64,000 nt of DNA from Girardinichthys multiradiatus (Eukaryota; Chordata; Actinopteri; Cyprinodontiformes; Goodeidae), in assembly GCF_021462225.1 (NCBI RefSeq), contig NC_061812.1:39876675-39940674 (forward strand). Reading direction: 5' to 3'. How positions within the stretch are numbered: the stretch's first letter is position 1; each line of letters opens with the position of its first letter. The notes under the pieces were generated by a model. The model did not search any database, was not told where the DNA came from, and saw only the letters and a list, made by a program, of their open reading frames with translations. The translations under genes and the position numbers were made by a program. Positions 1 through 11,400 of the stretch are shown here, piece by piece.

Positions 1-178
1 AATGTAAATTTGTTTCACATCTTGTTAAATTGTTTTCTGAAATGTAAATTTGTTTTCTGAAATGTAAATTTGTTTCACATCTTGTTAAATTGTTTTCTGA
101 AATGTAAATTTGTTTTCTGAAATGTAAATTTGTTTTCTGAAATGTAAATTTGTTTCGCATCTTGTAAAACTGTTTTGC
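1..178. repeat. AT-rich minisatellite
   Basis: The window opens in a tandem array of about 20-bp units (core aatgtaaatttgttttctga) that alternate with 40-bp units in which a related segment (cacatcttgttaaattg) is added. At least seven unit starts are visible, and the array probably continues left of the window. Decay begins near 150, where the last unit reads cgcatcttgtaaaac. No coding role is seen. Confidence 0.9.
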
Positions 179-935
179 ACCCCCCGGCCACCGTAGTTAC
201 CAAGTCCAGCTGGTATACCGACTTTAAACGAGAAGGCGCTCAGTTTAGATATGACGTCATTCCAAGATTACAGGTGCAACTACCAAAACAAACTGAACAC
301 AGCATTACTTTTCTGGTGCTGAAGGTAACATCACCAGCACTAATACGGAGACTGGTGACACATGGTGTCTGTAGCATGACTAAAACCAGACATTTTTACC
401 TACACTAAAAATACCTCTGGAAAGAAGAAAAATAAGTAAACACAGGCACTGCAATTATGTTGCTATTTTATGTTAGACAGGTATAGCATGTCTTATTTAA
501 AATGAAATTTGACATTTTCTTCTTTTTTTTAACTTATTGGCTACCTGCAAAAACAAATACGCTGGTAATCATGTTTGTAAAAAAGACTCATGCTGTGTTA
601 TTGAGCAAAAATAATTGACATATAGTCATATTTGAGGAACTTATAGTTCTGATCTGAGTTCTTTATGTTTCTTTAAAACAACCAGTCTACACCAGTGTCC
701 ATCACAAAACTTAGATGCATTGATTGCAGAAGCATTGAGACATACATCTTTTGCGCACCACAACAGCACAAAAATACATGCATGCCGCCAACGTCCAATA
801 GTGTATTCCTACAGCCTAAGCTTATTACTGTGGTGAGACAATTTTTATTAAACCTCTTTTAAAATCCTGCTGTATCAAATAAATATGATGCCAAATATAT
901 TTTACAAGTACTCTCTAAAATTTCGTGATAGTTTT

Positions 936-1125
936 CTATCCATCTATTGTCTATGCTCGCTTATTCTTGATGGAGACTGGTGCCTATATCCACCATTAGG
1001 CCAACGCAGGTTGAACAGGTTGCCAATCCATCACAGGTCAATACAGAATAAAAAAACACACACACACACACCAGTGGGTGGAGAGAGCCCATGCATGCAT
1101 GGTTGAGAACATTCAGACACAATGG
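936..1125. repeat. Degraded SINE-type repeat fragment
   Basis: This stretch resembles the 3' part of the tRNA-derived repeat seen better at 53011-53369: a stretch like the polymorphic 'tatccatctattgtctatg' end, then the 'gcctat' and 'tgccaatccatcacagg' blocks, then the 'catgcatgcatgg' block. A short (CA)n tract interrupts it at about 1057-1070. It is diverged and lacks the tRNA-like head. Confidence 0.5.
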
Positions 1126-1129
1126 AGAC

Positions 1130-2159
1130 AAATGCACTGTATGCCCACACCAACACAATAGCTTGTTTTCAAAAATAATTAAAGTCATAAATTATGTCAT
1201 GTGTTTTCATAATACATAGAAAATATATCTTTTTGGTTATAATTACATGACCATAAAAGTATCAACTCTGAAACTAAAAACATTTTTCAAAACAGGAGAT
1301 GTTTCAAAAAATTTGTTTTTACTTTTGTTTAAGGTATCTAAAAAAGTTACATTAAAAAAGTCTGAACTTTCCTATAATTTTTTCATTTTAAGGGTTTTCT
1401 TTGCCTGAGCCAGTGAAGTAGGCCTACTACCGAGCCCAGTGGAGGAGGAAATATTGTGGATATGAAAAGTTCCCGTCTTCACTTATAAAAAACAACTTTT
1501 CTTTTTTTTTTTTTTTTTACCTCAGCAGCTAACAAAAAACAAATTTAACGTAATTTTTTTAATTTAATTCACCTTGGACAAAACAGTCTAGATAGAATTA
1601 ACCCGTACAAGTTTTACGTCATTCTAAAAATAAGTAATGAAAACCTATGCTGCTGTCACAATAATTTCAAAAATTTCCGGGCTGGACTAAACCCACAAAG
1701 GTTCAAGATCCTAAAAACGCCCCTGGTTTTAGTTAAAAATGGAAATATAATTTAGGGAGAATGGATTCTATATATTCATGCTTCAAAACACAAAAACAAA
1801 TTTCTTGTTAAAGCCGTTCAGCTGCAACACTACTACTTAACGGTCATTTATTTTTTAGGGTGGGGCGTCTTTAAACGTCTCTGTACAACCGAAACCTCAT
1901 TTCGCTGCAGCCATCTTGCCCGGTGCATACAGTGTGAATAAACTCTGAAATTTGAACATTAAGCTTGTAGCAAACCAGGGTATTTATCTACCAAAGGCCA
2001 CTGGGTTTAATTATGAAAAGAGTTATTTGCAGCTTAAGACCAAATACGCTTCCAAGGGCGAAACATTCGATGAAAACATATCGCCCCGGTGAGATGTTGT
2101 ACCGTCTTCCACTTCTCCTGGAATGACAGCTGAAGCCATTGGTACCGCCTTTTAGCAGA
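1130..2159. other. Upstream flank of taf4, no gene seen
   Basis: AT-rich sequence with a poly-T tract near 1501-1518. I see no supported ORF or recognisable element. GC content rises only after about 2080, where the promoter-like segment of taf4 begins. Confidence 0.5.
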
Positions 2160-2281
2160 CGGAGCAGCCAATCACAGCTCAGAGAGCTCCCCGGTCGGTG
2201 GACTTTCGGCTGTTGTGCGCAGGCGCACGTCAGTTAGTAAGTACCTCACTTTTCACAAGCTCGCAGGATTGCGAAGATGGC
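2160..2281 (+). promoter_or_regulatory. taf4: Candidate taf4 core promoter
   Basis: A CCAAT box (2168-2172, in agccaatcac), an NRF1-like palindrome (tgcgcaggcgca, 2216-2227) and a YY1-like aagatggcgg that overlaps the start codon (2274-2281 and onward) lie within 110 bp upstream of the ATG. No TATA box is evident. This combination is typical of housekeeping, TATA-less promoters, which suits a general transcription factor gene. The transcription start itself is not determined. Confidence 0.6.
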
Positions 2282-2400
2282 GGTTGGCCCCAGTCTGTTG
2301 GATGAACTCTTTTCACAGACAGGGGTGAATAAAGCGGTAGTTTGCCATCCTCCACGGTCTGTAGAGTCACAACTGTCCTTGTTTAACAGCAAACATTTGG
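2277..2400 (+). CDS. taf4: taf4 exon 1
   Basis: The ATG sits in a good Kozak context (gcgaagATGG). The product [14 protein letters not shown] aligns with the N-terminus of vertebrate TAF4 (LLDE motif, then V-ESQL). The donor is GTAGGC at 2401, and the exon ends in phase 1. Reading through this donor would stop at 2463-2465. Confidence 0.8.
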
Positions 2401-5400
2401 GTAGGCACGAGGCAGGCAGTAATTACATGGTTATAGTTCCGGGACGGGGGGGTAGCTCGAGCTAATGTCCAGCTGGGACTTGGTCAAGACCGTTGCTGAA
2501 GCAGGTACGCTGTAACTACTAATGTTGTTTTCGTTATTTGTTCTCTGAGAACAAAGGAGAAGCAAGCGCCGGAGTTGGCAGAGAAAAGCAGCAGACGTGC
2601 AGTTGTCTTCCCTCATCACATCCGAGCGTGTGTTGCTCCCTGTTAAACTAGTTGAAGTGTAGAGGGGGTCTCCGCTTAACGAGTTCCCAATGGTTCAGCT
2701 ATGGACGCATCGACGGCCAACACCGACACCAAAACGGGACACGAGCCGGAAAAACCACTTGTTGTCAGTGACGGTATAAGTTTCCCCTCCAATCACCCGG
2801 GGAAAGCGGGCTCATACTCTGTGCAGACTTTTAATGGGAGCCAAACTATGAACTCTCACAATTCAGGAAGCGTTGCCCCTCTGGAGGGGAACACAGCGAC
2901 AAGTGGCACTGGTAACAGCAACAACAGCGGCGGCACTGTGATATCAGCCGCGGTTCTGAGCACCGGAACAGTCCTGTCAAAGGAGCTCGCCGGCGCTTCA
3001 TTGCCCCCGTCGTTAAACAGTGTCATTCAGACGTCACTAGTGAATTCAGACGGTGGTTCTGCTGCGAGTCAAGCAGCAGGACCCACAGTGACACTTGTCA
3101 GGCCGCCTATGCAAACAGCCGGTTCGGGCACAACTTTGAACGGGAGCAATACTGCAAGCCCCGCCGTGGCTGCTACTGCAAAAAATCAGACGGGTATTGG
3201 CACACAAAATCCGCTGGTAAACAATGGTCAGCCCGGCACCTCTGCGTCCGTCAGTGGAGGTTCTCACATCATTAAAGCAGAGCCACCAACGACGATAATC
3301 CAGTCAGCACCGCAGCCTGCTTCTGCCGCTGCCACCCCCAGCTCCATCAGTGCTCCTCGACCCCCTGGCATGACAGCTGCAGGTGCACCCGGGATCACGT
3401 CCCAGATGCTGGCTCCGAGACTCCCACAGACCTCTCCGGGACAGCCCAGTGTGCACAACATCCAGCTACCTCCGGGTGAGTGCGGTTGAACTATCATTTG
3501 GCTGAAATCTTATACTTATTTTGCATTTTTATTCAAATGGCTTGATCATTTATTGAAAATCCATACAGAAAACTAATGTGGATTTCCTCCTTCATTTCTG
3601 ATGAACAAGCTGTACTATAACAAAGCACAGTCCTGGTTTTCGAACATAGTCAGTGTTAATGAATTATATTCACATAAAACACATTTTTAACTCTATGCCA
3701 TCACTCTCACCTGACTCAACACTGTGCTTTTAAGCTGTCTTTTGTTAAAGTTCGTGACTTTCTTACTCGCTTCAGGTATGGTGCTTGTACGCAGCGAAAG
3801 TGGGCAACTTTTGATGATTCCTCAACAGGCTCTGGCCCAAATGCAAGCGCAGGCTCAGGGAGCCATGGCCCCTCGGACAACTACGCCAACAAATGTGTCT
3901 GCAGGCCAGGTAACTTTGAGCATCAGAGTGCATATACTTCAGGAAACCATCTGTGGAGTGGATTATTATATATTTTAACTTAGAAGTAAACCAGTCTAGC
4001 TATTAGTCTTAAATTAAGCAAAACTAAAAACAGAGGTTTGGTGTGTTTCCTTTGGGCCACTTTTTTAGGCTCCTGGAACCACAATTATTAGTAGACAAGT
4101 ATCTCCGAGCACCATCATCCGACCAGGCTGTCCGGCCCCAGCATCCCTCGCTGCGACTACTGCTCTTCAAAGACCTCCTATCCTACCGGTTGGTAGATAT
4201 GTTCTGCACACAATAAACTCGTTCTGTTATTATGATGCGATGTTTTTGCCATCAGTCTGCCTATTTAACAGTGGTTTAGAGCCGCAACTACAGTATTACC
4301 TGACAAAAGACAACTTATATAAAATATTATTAAGTTGATATGAAGTTGAAAATGTATTGTCACCTTTAAAGACCCACCTTTTTATTTCCATTTTTAATTG
4401 TTTTTTTTCTATGGGATGTTTATTTGTGGAATATGTGATTAAAAACACATAGTTGCCTGCCTAACTGCAAGAAAAAACAGAAATATTAATGGTGCTTTTA
4501 GTGTCATTCTTTTGTGGAAATTTAGTGCAAATATTCCATGAAAAAACTGGGAACCTGTTAAAATCTTCATTTGTTATTTAAGTATCTAGATTTAAAAGCA
4601 TTAGTTTTCTTTATTTTTATAAGTTTTAGCCAGAGCCAAAGAGCCACTACGGAGCCGCAGGTTGCAGACCCATGCATTAGATGTTTAAGACTTGGGTAAT
4701 TGGACATAATGGGGAGATTGTGAAGGCAGTTGGTTGCACTGGATTTAATTTAGAGCTATCAATGTAAAGATGGTTAAATACAAATGCATACCACACTTGA
4801 GATCTGGTATTAAGGGTGTATTCATACCTGCCACATTTTGGTCTGCTTTAAAGAGACCAGAGTTCGTTTCCCCCCTTGGCCTCTTGGACCTGTTGTGCAG
4901 GTGTAAATAAACTCAAGCGAAACCTGGTCCGGACCAAACAACTGGATCAAGACCCACTTTTGAAGTGGTCCTGGTCCACTTCCAAACACACTCTGGTGCA
5001 GTTTACTTCTGGTGTTAATACGAACTGGCCTCGATCCGACCCAACTACAAGAAAGATACGCCTTTTTGGACTTAATGAGCCACTGTAGTGGACGTTGTAA
5101 AAAGTGAATGTTGCACTGAAGTCATACCTGATCTACCCTTTTTTGCTTAGCAACACTGCTGCCAGCACGCTGTGGGCCAGGGCATGCAGAGCACATCGTC
5201 GTTTCAGCTTGCAGTACGCATTCGCCGACGGCATTCCAAATTTAGAAATAGAATTTCGTAAAAACCTGTGTTGAATAAGCTACACTTGACACTCAATGAT
5301 TTTGCAGCTGTTACAACTGCACAAATATACTAAACAGAAATGCAGCACGCAGGACATCCATAATTGTTTTCCTCCATTTCCGGGTCTGTTCTCTGTTCCG

Positions 5401-8400
5401 CCCTAGTCATTTCTGTCCACTGGGATCCACGATTGTCACACACATGGCTTTGTTTACAAGTTATAGTTAATTTGCAAAAAGTACGATGTGCATTCGCACA
5501 AATTCGCACCAAACAAAAATGCAATATTTTGCATTGGTTTGTGACATTAAATTCCCCAAAAAATACATTACTGAGGTTTGTAACGTGACAAAAAGTGAAA
5601 AGGTCAGGTGATGTGAATACTCTGCAAGGCACTGTATTTACAAAAGTATTACAGACCTGTTGAAGCAAACCTGTATTTCTTAATGTGTATTTACATAAAT
5701 GCAATACTAAATATTTATGATCTGTTCCATATTTACTCTACATTCCATCCAACAGAAAAAAAAAAATAGTAACCAGTCTTCATTGATTGCACATTGCACC
5801 AGTAAGAGCAGAGTGTGAAGGTTCAATTAGCAGGGTAAGAGCACAGTTTTGCTCAAAATATTGAAATGCACACAACATTGTGGGTGACATACCAGAGTTC
5901 AAAAGAGGACAAATTGTTGGTGCACGTCTTGCTGGCGCATCTGTGACCAAGACAGCAAGTCTTTGTGATGTATCAAGAGCCACGGTATCCAGGGTAATGT
6001 CAGCATACCACCAAGAAGGACGAACCACATCCAGCAGGATTAACTGTGGATGCAAGAGGAAGCTGTCTGAAAGGGATGTTTGGGTGCTAACCTGGATTGT
6101 ATCCAAAAAACATAAAACCACGGCTGCCCAAATCACGGCAGAATTAAATGTGCACCTCAACTCTCCTGTTTCCACCAGAACTGTCCATCGGGAGCTCCAC
6201 AGGGTCAATATACACGGCCGGGCTGCTATAGCCAAACCTTTGGTCACTCATGCCAATGCCAAACGTCGGTTTCAATAGTGCAAGGAGCGCAAATCTTGGG
6301 CTGTGGACAATGTGGAACATATACAGGTCCTTCTCAAAATATTAGCATATTGTGATAAAGTTAATTATTTTCCATAATGTCATGATGAAAATTTAACATT
6401 CATATATTTTAGATTCATTGCACACTAACTGAAATATTTCAGGTCTTTTATTGTCTTAATATGGATGATTTTGGCATACAGCTCATGAAAACCCAAAATT
6501 CCTATCTCACAAAATTAGCATATTTCATCCGACCAATAAAAGAAAAGTGTTTTTAATACAAAAAACGTCAACCTTCAAATAATCATGTACAGTTATGCAC
6601 TCAATACTTGGTCAGGAATCCTTTTGCAGAAATGACTGCTTCAATGCGGCGTGGCATGGAGGCAATCAGCCTGTGGCACTGCTGAGGTCTTATGGAGGCC
6701 CAGGATGCTTCGATAGCGGCCTTTAGCTCATCCAGAGTGTTGGGTCTTGAGTCTCTCAACGTTCTCTTCACAATATCCCACAGATTCTCTATGGGGTTCA
6801 GGTCAGGAGAGTTGGCAGGCCAATTGAGCACAGTGATACCATGGTCAGTAAACCATTTACCAGTGGTTTTGGCACTGTGAGCAGGTGCCAGGTTGTGCTG
6901 AAAAATGAAATGTTCATCTCCATAAAGCTTTTCAGCAGATGGAAGCATGAAGTGCTCCAAAATCTCCTGATAGCTAGCTGCATTGACCCTGCCCTTGATA
7001 AAACACAGTGGACCAACACCAGCAGCTGACACGGCACCCCAGACCATCACTGACTGTGGATACTTGACACTGGACTTCTGGCATTTTGGCATTTCCTTCT
7101 CCCCAGTCTTCCTCCAGACTCTGGTACCTTGATTTCCGAATGAGATGCAGAATTTGCTTTCATCCGAAAAAAGTACTTTGGACCACTGAGCTACAGTCCA
7201 GTGCTGCTTCTCTGTAGCCCAGGTCAGGCGCTTCTGCCGCTGTTTCTGGTTCAAAAGTGGCTTGACCTGGGGAATGCGGCACCTGTAGCCCATTTCCTGC
7301 ACACGCCTGTGCACGGTGGCTCTGGATGTTTCTACTCCAGACTCAGTCCACTGCTTCCGCAGGTCCCTCAAGGTCTGGAATCGGCCCTTCTCCACACTCG
7401 TCCTCAGGGTCCGGTCACCTCTTCTCGTTGTGCAGCGTTTTCTGCCACACTTTTTCCTTCCCACAGACTTCCCACTGAGGTACCTTGATACAGCACTCTG
7501 GGAACAGCCTATTCGTTCAGAAATGTCTTTCTGTGTCTTACCCTCTTGCTTGAGGGTGTCAATAGTGGCCTTCTGGACAGCAGTCAGGTCGGCAGTCTTA
7601 CCCATGATTGGGGTTTTGAGTGATGAACCAGGCTGGGAGTTTTAAAGGCCTCAGGAATCTTTTGCAGGTGTTTAGAGTTAACTCGTTGATTCAGATGATT
7701 AGGTTCATAGCTCGTTTAGAGACCCTTTTAATGATATACTAATTTTGTGAGATAGGAATTTTGGGTTTTCATGAGCTGTATGCCACAATCATCCGTATTA
7801 AGACAATAAAAGACCTGAAATATTTCAGTTAGTGTGCAATGAATCTAAAATATATGAATGTTAAATTTTCATTATGACATTATGGAAAATAATGAACTTT
7901 ATCACAATATGCTAATGTTTTGAGAAGGACCTATATTGTTCTCTAATGAGTCCACCTTTACTGTTTTTCCCACATCCGGGAGAGTTACGGTGTGGAGAAG
8001 CCCCAAAGAAGCGTACCACCCAGACTGTTGCATGCCCATAGTGAAGCATGGGGGTGGATCAGTGATAGTTTGGGCTGCCATATCATGGCATTCCCTTGGT
8101 CCAATACTTGTGCTAGATGGGCGCGTCACTGCCAAGGACTACCGAACCATTCTTGAGGACCATGTGCATCCAATTGTTCAAACATTGTATCCTGAAGGCG
8201 GTGCCGTGTATTAGGATGACAATGCACCAATACACACAGCAAGACTGGTGAAAGATTGGTTTGATGAACATGAAAGTGAAGTTAAACATCTCCCATGGCC
8301 TGCACAGTCACCAGATCTAAATATTATTGAGCCACTTTGGGGTGTTTTGGAGTAGCAAAATATCTTTCTAATTAGTTAGAACTTCAAAGTTCTGTGCTTC

Positions 8401-11400
8401 ATTTTCTAAGACAGGAGTTTTTTTTTTTCTCTTCCCAGAGCTCCATTGGGTCCACAGTACCAGGAATAGCCCCTAGAGCGCTCACTTCTACAGCTGGAAC
8501 CACAGTTACCTCAGTAACTGTGAGCAAAGTAAGATGTGCTCACTTCAAGCAGGCATCTGCCTTTTACTGCATGCAGGAGTTCATGACACACGGAGTATTT
8601 GGTGAAGGTCACCCGTCCTGTGACACACAATGTTGTTACTCTAAATGGAAACTAAGATCTGTTTAAAATGTGGGTTGTCTCTGGTTGCGATAGGAGACAA
8701 TGGAGAATGTAAAGAAATGCAAGAACTTCCTGTCTACACTGATCAAGCTGGCATCCAGCGGGAAGCAGTCCACAGAGACTGCAGCCACTGTGAGAGAGTT
8801 GGTCAAAGACCTGCTTGTGAGTGTGCTTCACAGAGTGAAAACAAACTTTTCAACGTTCCATTTTAAGATTTAAAATTTTAAACTAAGACAGTGACGAAAT
8901 AAAGTATCCCCATGTAAATATAAAAACTCTGTTTTTTTTCCAGGAAAGCAAGCTGGAAGCTGAAGAATTCACCAGCAGATTGTACAAAGAGCTAAATTCC
9001 TCCCCCCAACCATACCTTGTGCCTTTTCTGAAGGTGTGAACTCCCATTCTGCATTCAGTTTTCTCTTTCAGCTAACAGCACACGTTAAGGTGGTGTATAT
9101 TTAGGGTTGACCTCAAATAATTTAATCGCTGTCTTGTAATAATTTTGTAGAGAAGCCTCCCAGCTTTGAGGCAGCTCACCCCAGACTCGGCAGCTTTCAT
9201 CCAGCAGAGTCGGCTTCCTCAGCCAGCCTCAGTTGCGGTCTCCTCTGCCTTAGCCAACTCCACCACAGTGGTTCTGGGCAGCCCTGCTCCTCGTGTCACA
9301 GCACCAGGCAATCGGTCCCAACTTCAGCCAACAGTTAACCAACAGACAGCGTCACTGGTAACGATGCAAAGTCACATATCTGCAGTGTTTTAGTTGTTTC
9401 AGTGATGTATGCATTATTAGCTTTAATATTCTGCAATTGAAAGACAGATATTTTTACTACCAATAAAGACAAAGATCATAGTAAAATCTCGTTAACAATT
9501 GACTTCATTCAGTTTGAGAGTTATTCGGTGCAAAAGCATTTTTGCTTTAGCTGCATTTCCACTGTGCGGTCTTAAGCATGTTCCCCCCATAACTACATAT
9601 CATGAAACCTTCTGTTTAATCCTGGCTGTCAGTTGTTTGCCTGGACTCTGTGGAGTAAAAAAAAAAACAAGTGCTGTTTATGTTGATTACATGTTATTTA
9701 CATCTTTATTAGTCATCCTGCGGCAGGAGTCTTGTTGTTTTGGAAACATTTTAAAATTCGGAGGTAAAATATATCCACCCTACAGCCTTCACTGGCTTTT
9801 ACTGCATGTTCAATGAAATTAGTGTTTCATAGCAGATACAGTGTAAAACCTAAGGAAAGTTGTTCCAAACTTTGGAAAATTGTGCAACCATAATGGATTT
9901 TATTGAATATTCAATGAACTGTGTTGATCCAGTTTGATTGATACTAATTATGGTTCTTAACAGTGGTGCTAAAACTCCTTTCACGTGGGCCAAAATCGGC
10001 GTGTTGAAAGTAGGGCTGGAACATTTAGTCGTGATTAATTGATTATTGAAATGATCATCAACTAGTTTGGTAACCATATAATTGTAAACTGGAGTATACA
10101 GACTCTAAAACATGCCATTTGCTGTGTGGTGACGTGCTGTATTTAAAGTGAATGCCTGAAACATACCCATAAAGTGCCAGGTAAATCAGAGATTTGGCCC
10201 ATATAAGCTTCCATACGAGATCACAAACCAACGCAGTTTGTTTCTCTTTGCCTCTCCTTTCCTCCAGTCTAAAAGGGCTTAATGTTGTATGGTTTCTGTA
10301 TCAAATGAAAATGAATGAAAGCTTTAAGTAGAGATTGATCCTAAGGGACCTAGACCAATTTAACCAAGGCTTGCCCTAATATGCACTAATATTACAGATG
10401 TGCCCTGAAGCTGTTTTTTCCATCATCTTGAATCAAGCAGAGTTAAACGGGCCACACGATATGCAGGGAGGGAGTATAGCTTTTTAATGGAGAGAAGAAG
10501 GTGCACTGCTGGGAAGGGAGGAAGTGCACTGGAATAACAAATCACAAACAGAGGCATCATCACCCAATGAAATTCAGCACAATAACCATCTGACGTGTTC
10601 ATAATTATTATGGTATATTTGTTCGAGATTATTATTTGTAAAACGGTTTAAAAATGAACAAAACAATTTAAAGACACGTAGTTGTTTTTTTAATACTTTT
10701 TCCTGTATGTTTTGTATGGAAACAATACTTGCAATTTATTCAGATTCTCATAAATGAGTATTAAACCTCCCCCTGCCCCCCCAGGTTCTCCAGCCTCAGC
10801 AGCAAAGAGCGATTTTGAGACCTCAGGTAAGTTTACCAACCTCCCCCATGATGGCTGTACGGAACCCGTCCCCAGGTCGCATGGTGGTGGGACAACAGCA
10901 GGTGCAGCTTAAAGAGCTGCAACCAGGTGAGATGTTACCCTGACAACTCCATTCTTTATGTGTGTGTCTGAGTGCTTTTTCTTCTGCATCCAGGTACTTA
11001 TTCTGTCCTTTTTGTTCTGTTCTGGCAGTTCCACTGAGACCTGAGGTGACACTTGTTTCCAAACAAGTCTCTGCTGTTGCCTTGACACAGGCACAGAAGA
11101 ACAAGCTCAAAGAAGCGGGTGGCACTTTCAAGTAAGATAAGTTAATCTCCTTTTGTGCCACTGATACAGTGCCCTGTAAAAGTAATCACACCCTTAAAAT
11201 GTTCAGGATTTTTCAATGTTACAGCCACTAATTATTATTTGGGAGTTTGTGTGGTGGAGCAAGACAAATAAGTCCTTTTGGTTCTAAAAGTAAAAGCACC
11301 AACAATCATAAGATTCCTGCTGACTTCTTCATAAACAAAACATGTTTTGTCTTCACACAAACTTTAAAAAGACTCTTACATAAAATGTTAATGTTTTCAA

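Larger units (their letters stand above)
5771..8352 (+). mobile_element. Older Tc1-like element, host of a nested insertion
   Basis: On the + strand, 5880-6278 encodes the transposase N-terminus ([40 protein letters not shown]). After the insertion it continues at 7934-8214 ([35 protein letters not shown]). Two premature stops are visible (a TAG just after FQ at 6278, and one at 8212-8214). The first catalytic Asp reads Asn (FSNES). The sequence ends near 8352 without the right terminal repeat, so the 3' end was lost. Confidence 0.82.

Noticed and set aside
1..178. Regularly repeated units suggesting a CRISPR array
   Set aside because: The units are contiguous with no unique spacers and the DNA is from a vertebrate; it is a minisatellite.
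175..408. 77-codon + strand frame after the minisatellite
   Set aside because: No recognised motif, and it begins inside the decaying end of the tandem array. One possible donor (gtaaca) is not enough to call an exon.
5330..5704. 124-codon - strand frame in taf4 intron 4
   Set aside because: No recognisable domain, and opposite overlapping frames of similar length; probably chance within intronic repeat sequence.
5880..6278. Possible host gene with a helix-turn-helix
   Set aside because: It is the N-terminus of a Tc1 transposase whose remainder continues at 7934 after the nested insertion.
10785..10826. Short form of taf4 exon 9 using the GTAAGT at 10827
   Set aside because: Sequence beyond this donor continues to match TAF4 in frame to 10926, so the longer exon is preferred; the short form may still be an alternative.
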